From contig QNXQ01000159.1 in assembly GCA_003978875.1 (NCBI GenBank), positions 1 through 5,460 of the forward strand: DNA of 5,460 bases, written 5' to 3'. Positions 5,358-5,460 of this stretch are shown here, piece by piece. How positions within the stretch are numbered: the first letter of the stretch is position 1; each line of letters opens with the position of its first letter. The position numbers were made by a program, and so were the translations under genes. The stretch comes from Aquifex sp. Lineage in GTDB: Bacteria > Aquificota > Aquificia > Aquificales > Aquificaceae. The notes under the pieces are model-generated. The model was not told where the DNA came from and did no database searches. It saw nothing but the letters and a program-made list of their open reading frames with translations.

Positions 5358-5460
5358 CCGAAAAATTTAAGGAATTACAGGCTAAAGGTGAAAAAGCTCT
5401 TGTTTCCTACCTTATGGTCGGATATCCGGATTACGAAACTTCCCTTAAAGCTTTTGAGAA
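5345..5460 (+). CDS. trpA: TrpA, tryptophan synthase alpha subunit, N-terminal fragment
   Basis: TrpA cleaves indole-3-glycerol phosphate to indole and glyceraldehyde-3-phosphate, passing indole to TrpB within the alpha2-beta2 complex. Only the first 38 codons are in the window. They read MGRITEKFKELQAKGEKALV, then SYLMVGYPDYETSLKAF. This is the family pattern of helix alpha-0, the first barrel strand (ALVSYLMVG in place of ALIPFITAG), the GxPD turn and the second helix. The catalytic Glu and Asp lie beyond the edge. The ATG lies within the end of the OsmC-like gene in another frame, a 13-base overlap, with only a weak GGGAAG upstream, so translational coupling is likely. No trpB or other trp gene is present here, so it is unlinked to the rest of the pathway on this side. 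Confidence 0.93.
   Translation, partial: MGRITEKFKELQAKGEKALVSYLMVGYPDYETSLKAFE

Noticed and set aside
1..5460. tRNA, rRNA, CRISPR, insertion sequence or phage remnants
   Set aside because: No direct-repeat arrays, terminal inverted repeats, transposase motifs or RNA-gene signatures were seen; nearly all bases are explained by conserved housekeeping genes.

Overview
The window looks like a conserved chromosomal segment of a thermophilic bacterium of the Aquificales, most likely Aquifex or a close relative. The evidence is internal: moderately AT-rich DNA, proteins rich in Lys, Glu and Ile, AGA/AGG and ATA codons throughout, very tight gene packing, an archaeal-type class I aldolase/ADH-synthase relative, and a small c-type cytochrome whose mature part closely resembles, from memory, Aquifex aeolicus cytochrome c555. 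The taxonomic call rests on recalled sequences, not on a search.

Left arm (1-2046, minus strand): a tight group transcribed right to left, fabD (malonyl-CoA:ACP transacylase), then a DUF89 metal-dependent phosphatase, then rsmI (16S rRNA 2'-O-methyltransferase, cut by the window edge after its first 85 codons). The genes overlap by 4 and 8 bases, so they are probably one mRNA with coupled translation.

Divergent spacer (2047-2126): 80 bases holding candidate promoters for both arms, including a palindromic AGTATACT that offers a -10-like TATACT on each strand.

Right arm (2127-5460, plus strand): an archaeal-type class I aldolase/ADH-synthase family protein, a TIGR04219-like outer-membrane beta-barrel protein and fabI (enoyl-ACP reductase) are packed 18 and 13 bases apart, each with a good ribosome-binding site. 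After a 45-base gap with a very strong Shine-Dalgarno comes a secreted monohaem cytochrome c, closed by tandem stop codons and a GC-rich hairpin. An OsmC/YhfA-like protein follows, with no Shine-Dalgarno and a perfect TATAAT seven bases before its ATG. It overlaps the start of trpA (tryptophan synthase alpha), which runs off the right edge.

Functionally the window combines two fatty-acid synthesis steps (FabD, FabI), sugar-phosphate or aromatic-precursor metabolism, tryptophan synthesis, periplasmic electron transport, rRNA modification and two stress/damage-control type proteins. Such mixing of unrelated pathways is typical of Aquificales operons. I see no mobile element, CRISPR array, tRNA or rRNA and no clear novel system. 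The most interesting points are two candidate leaderless genes (fabD and the OsmC gene), the promoter whose spacer is a terminator-like hairpin, the DUF89 phosphatase coupled to fabD, and the aldolase-versus-ADH-synthase ambiguity.
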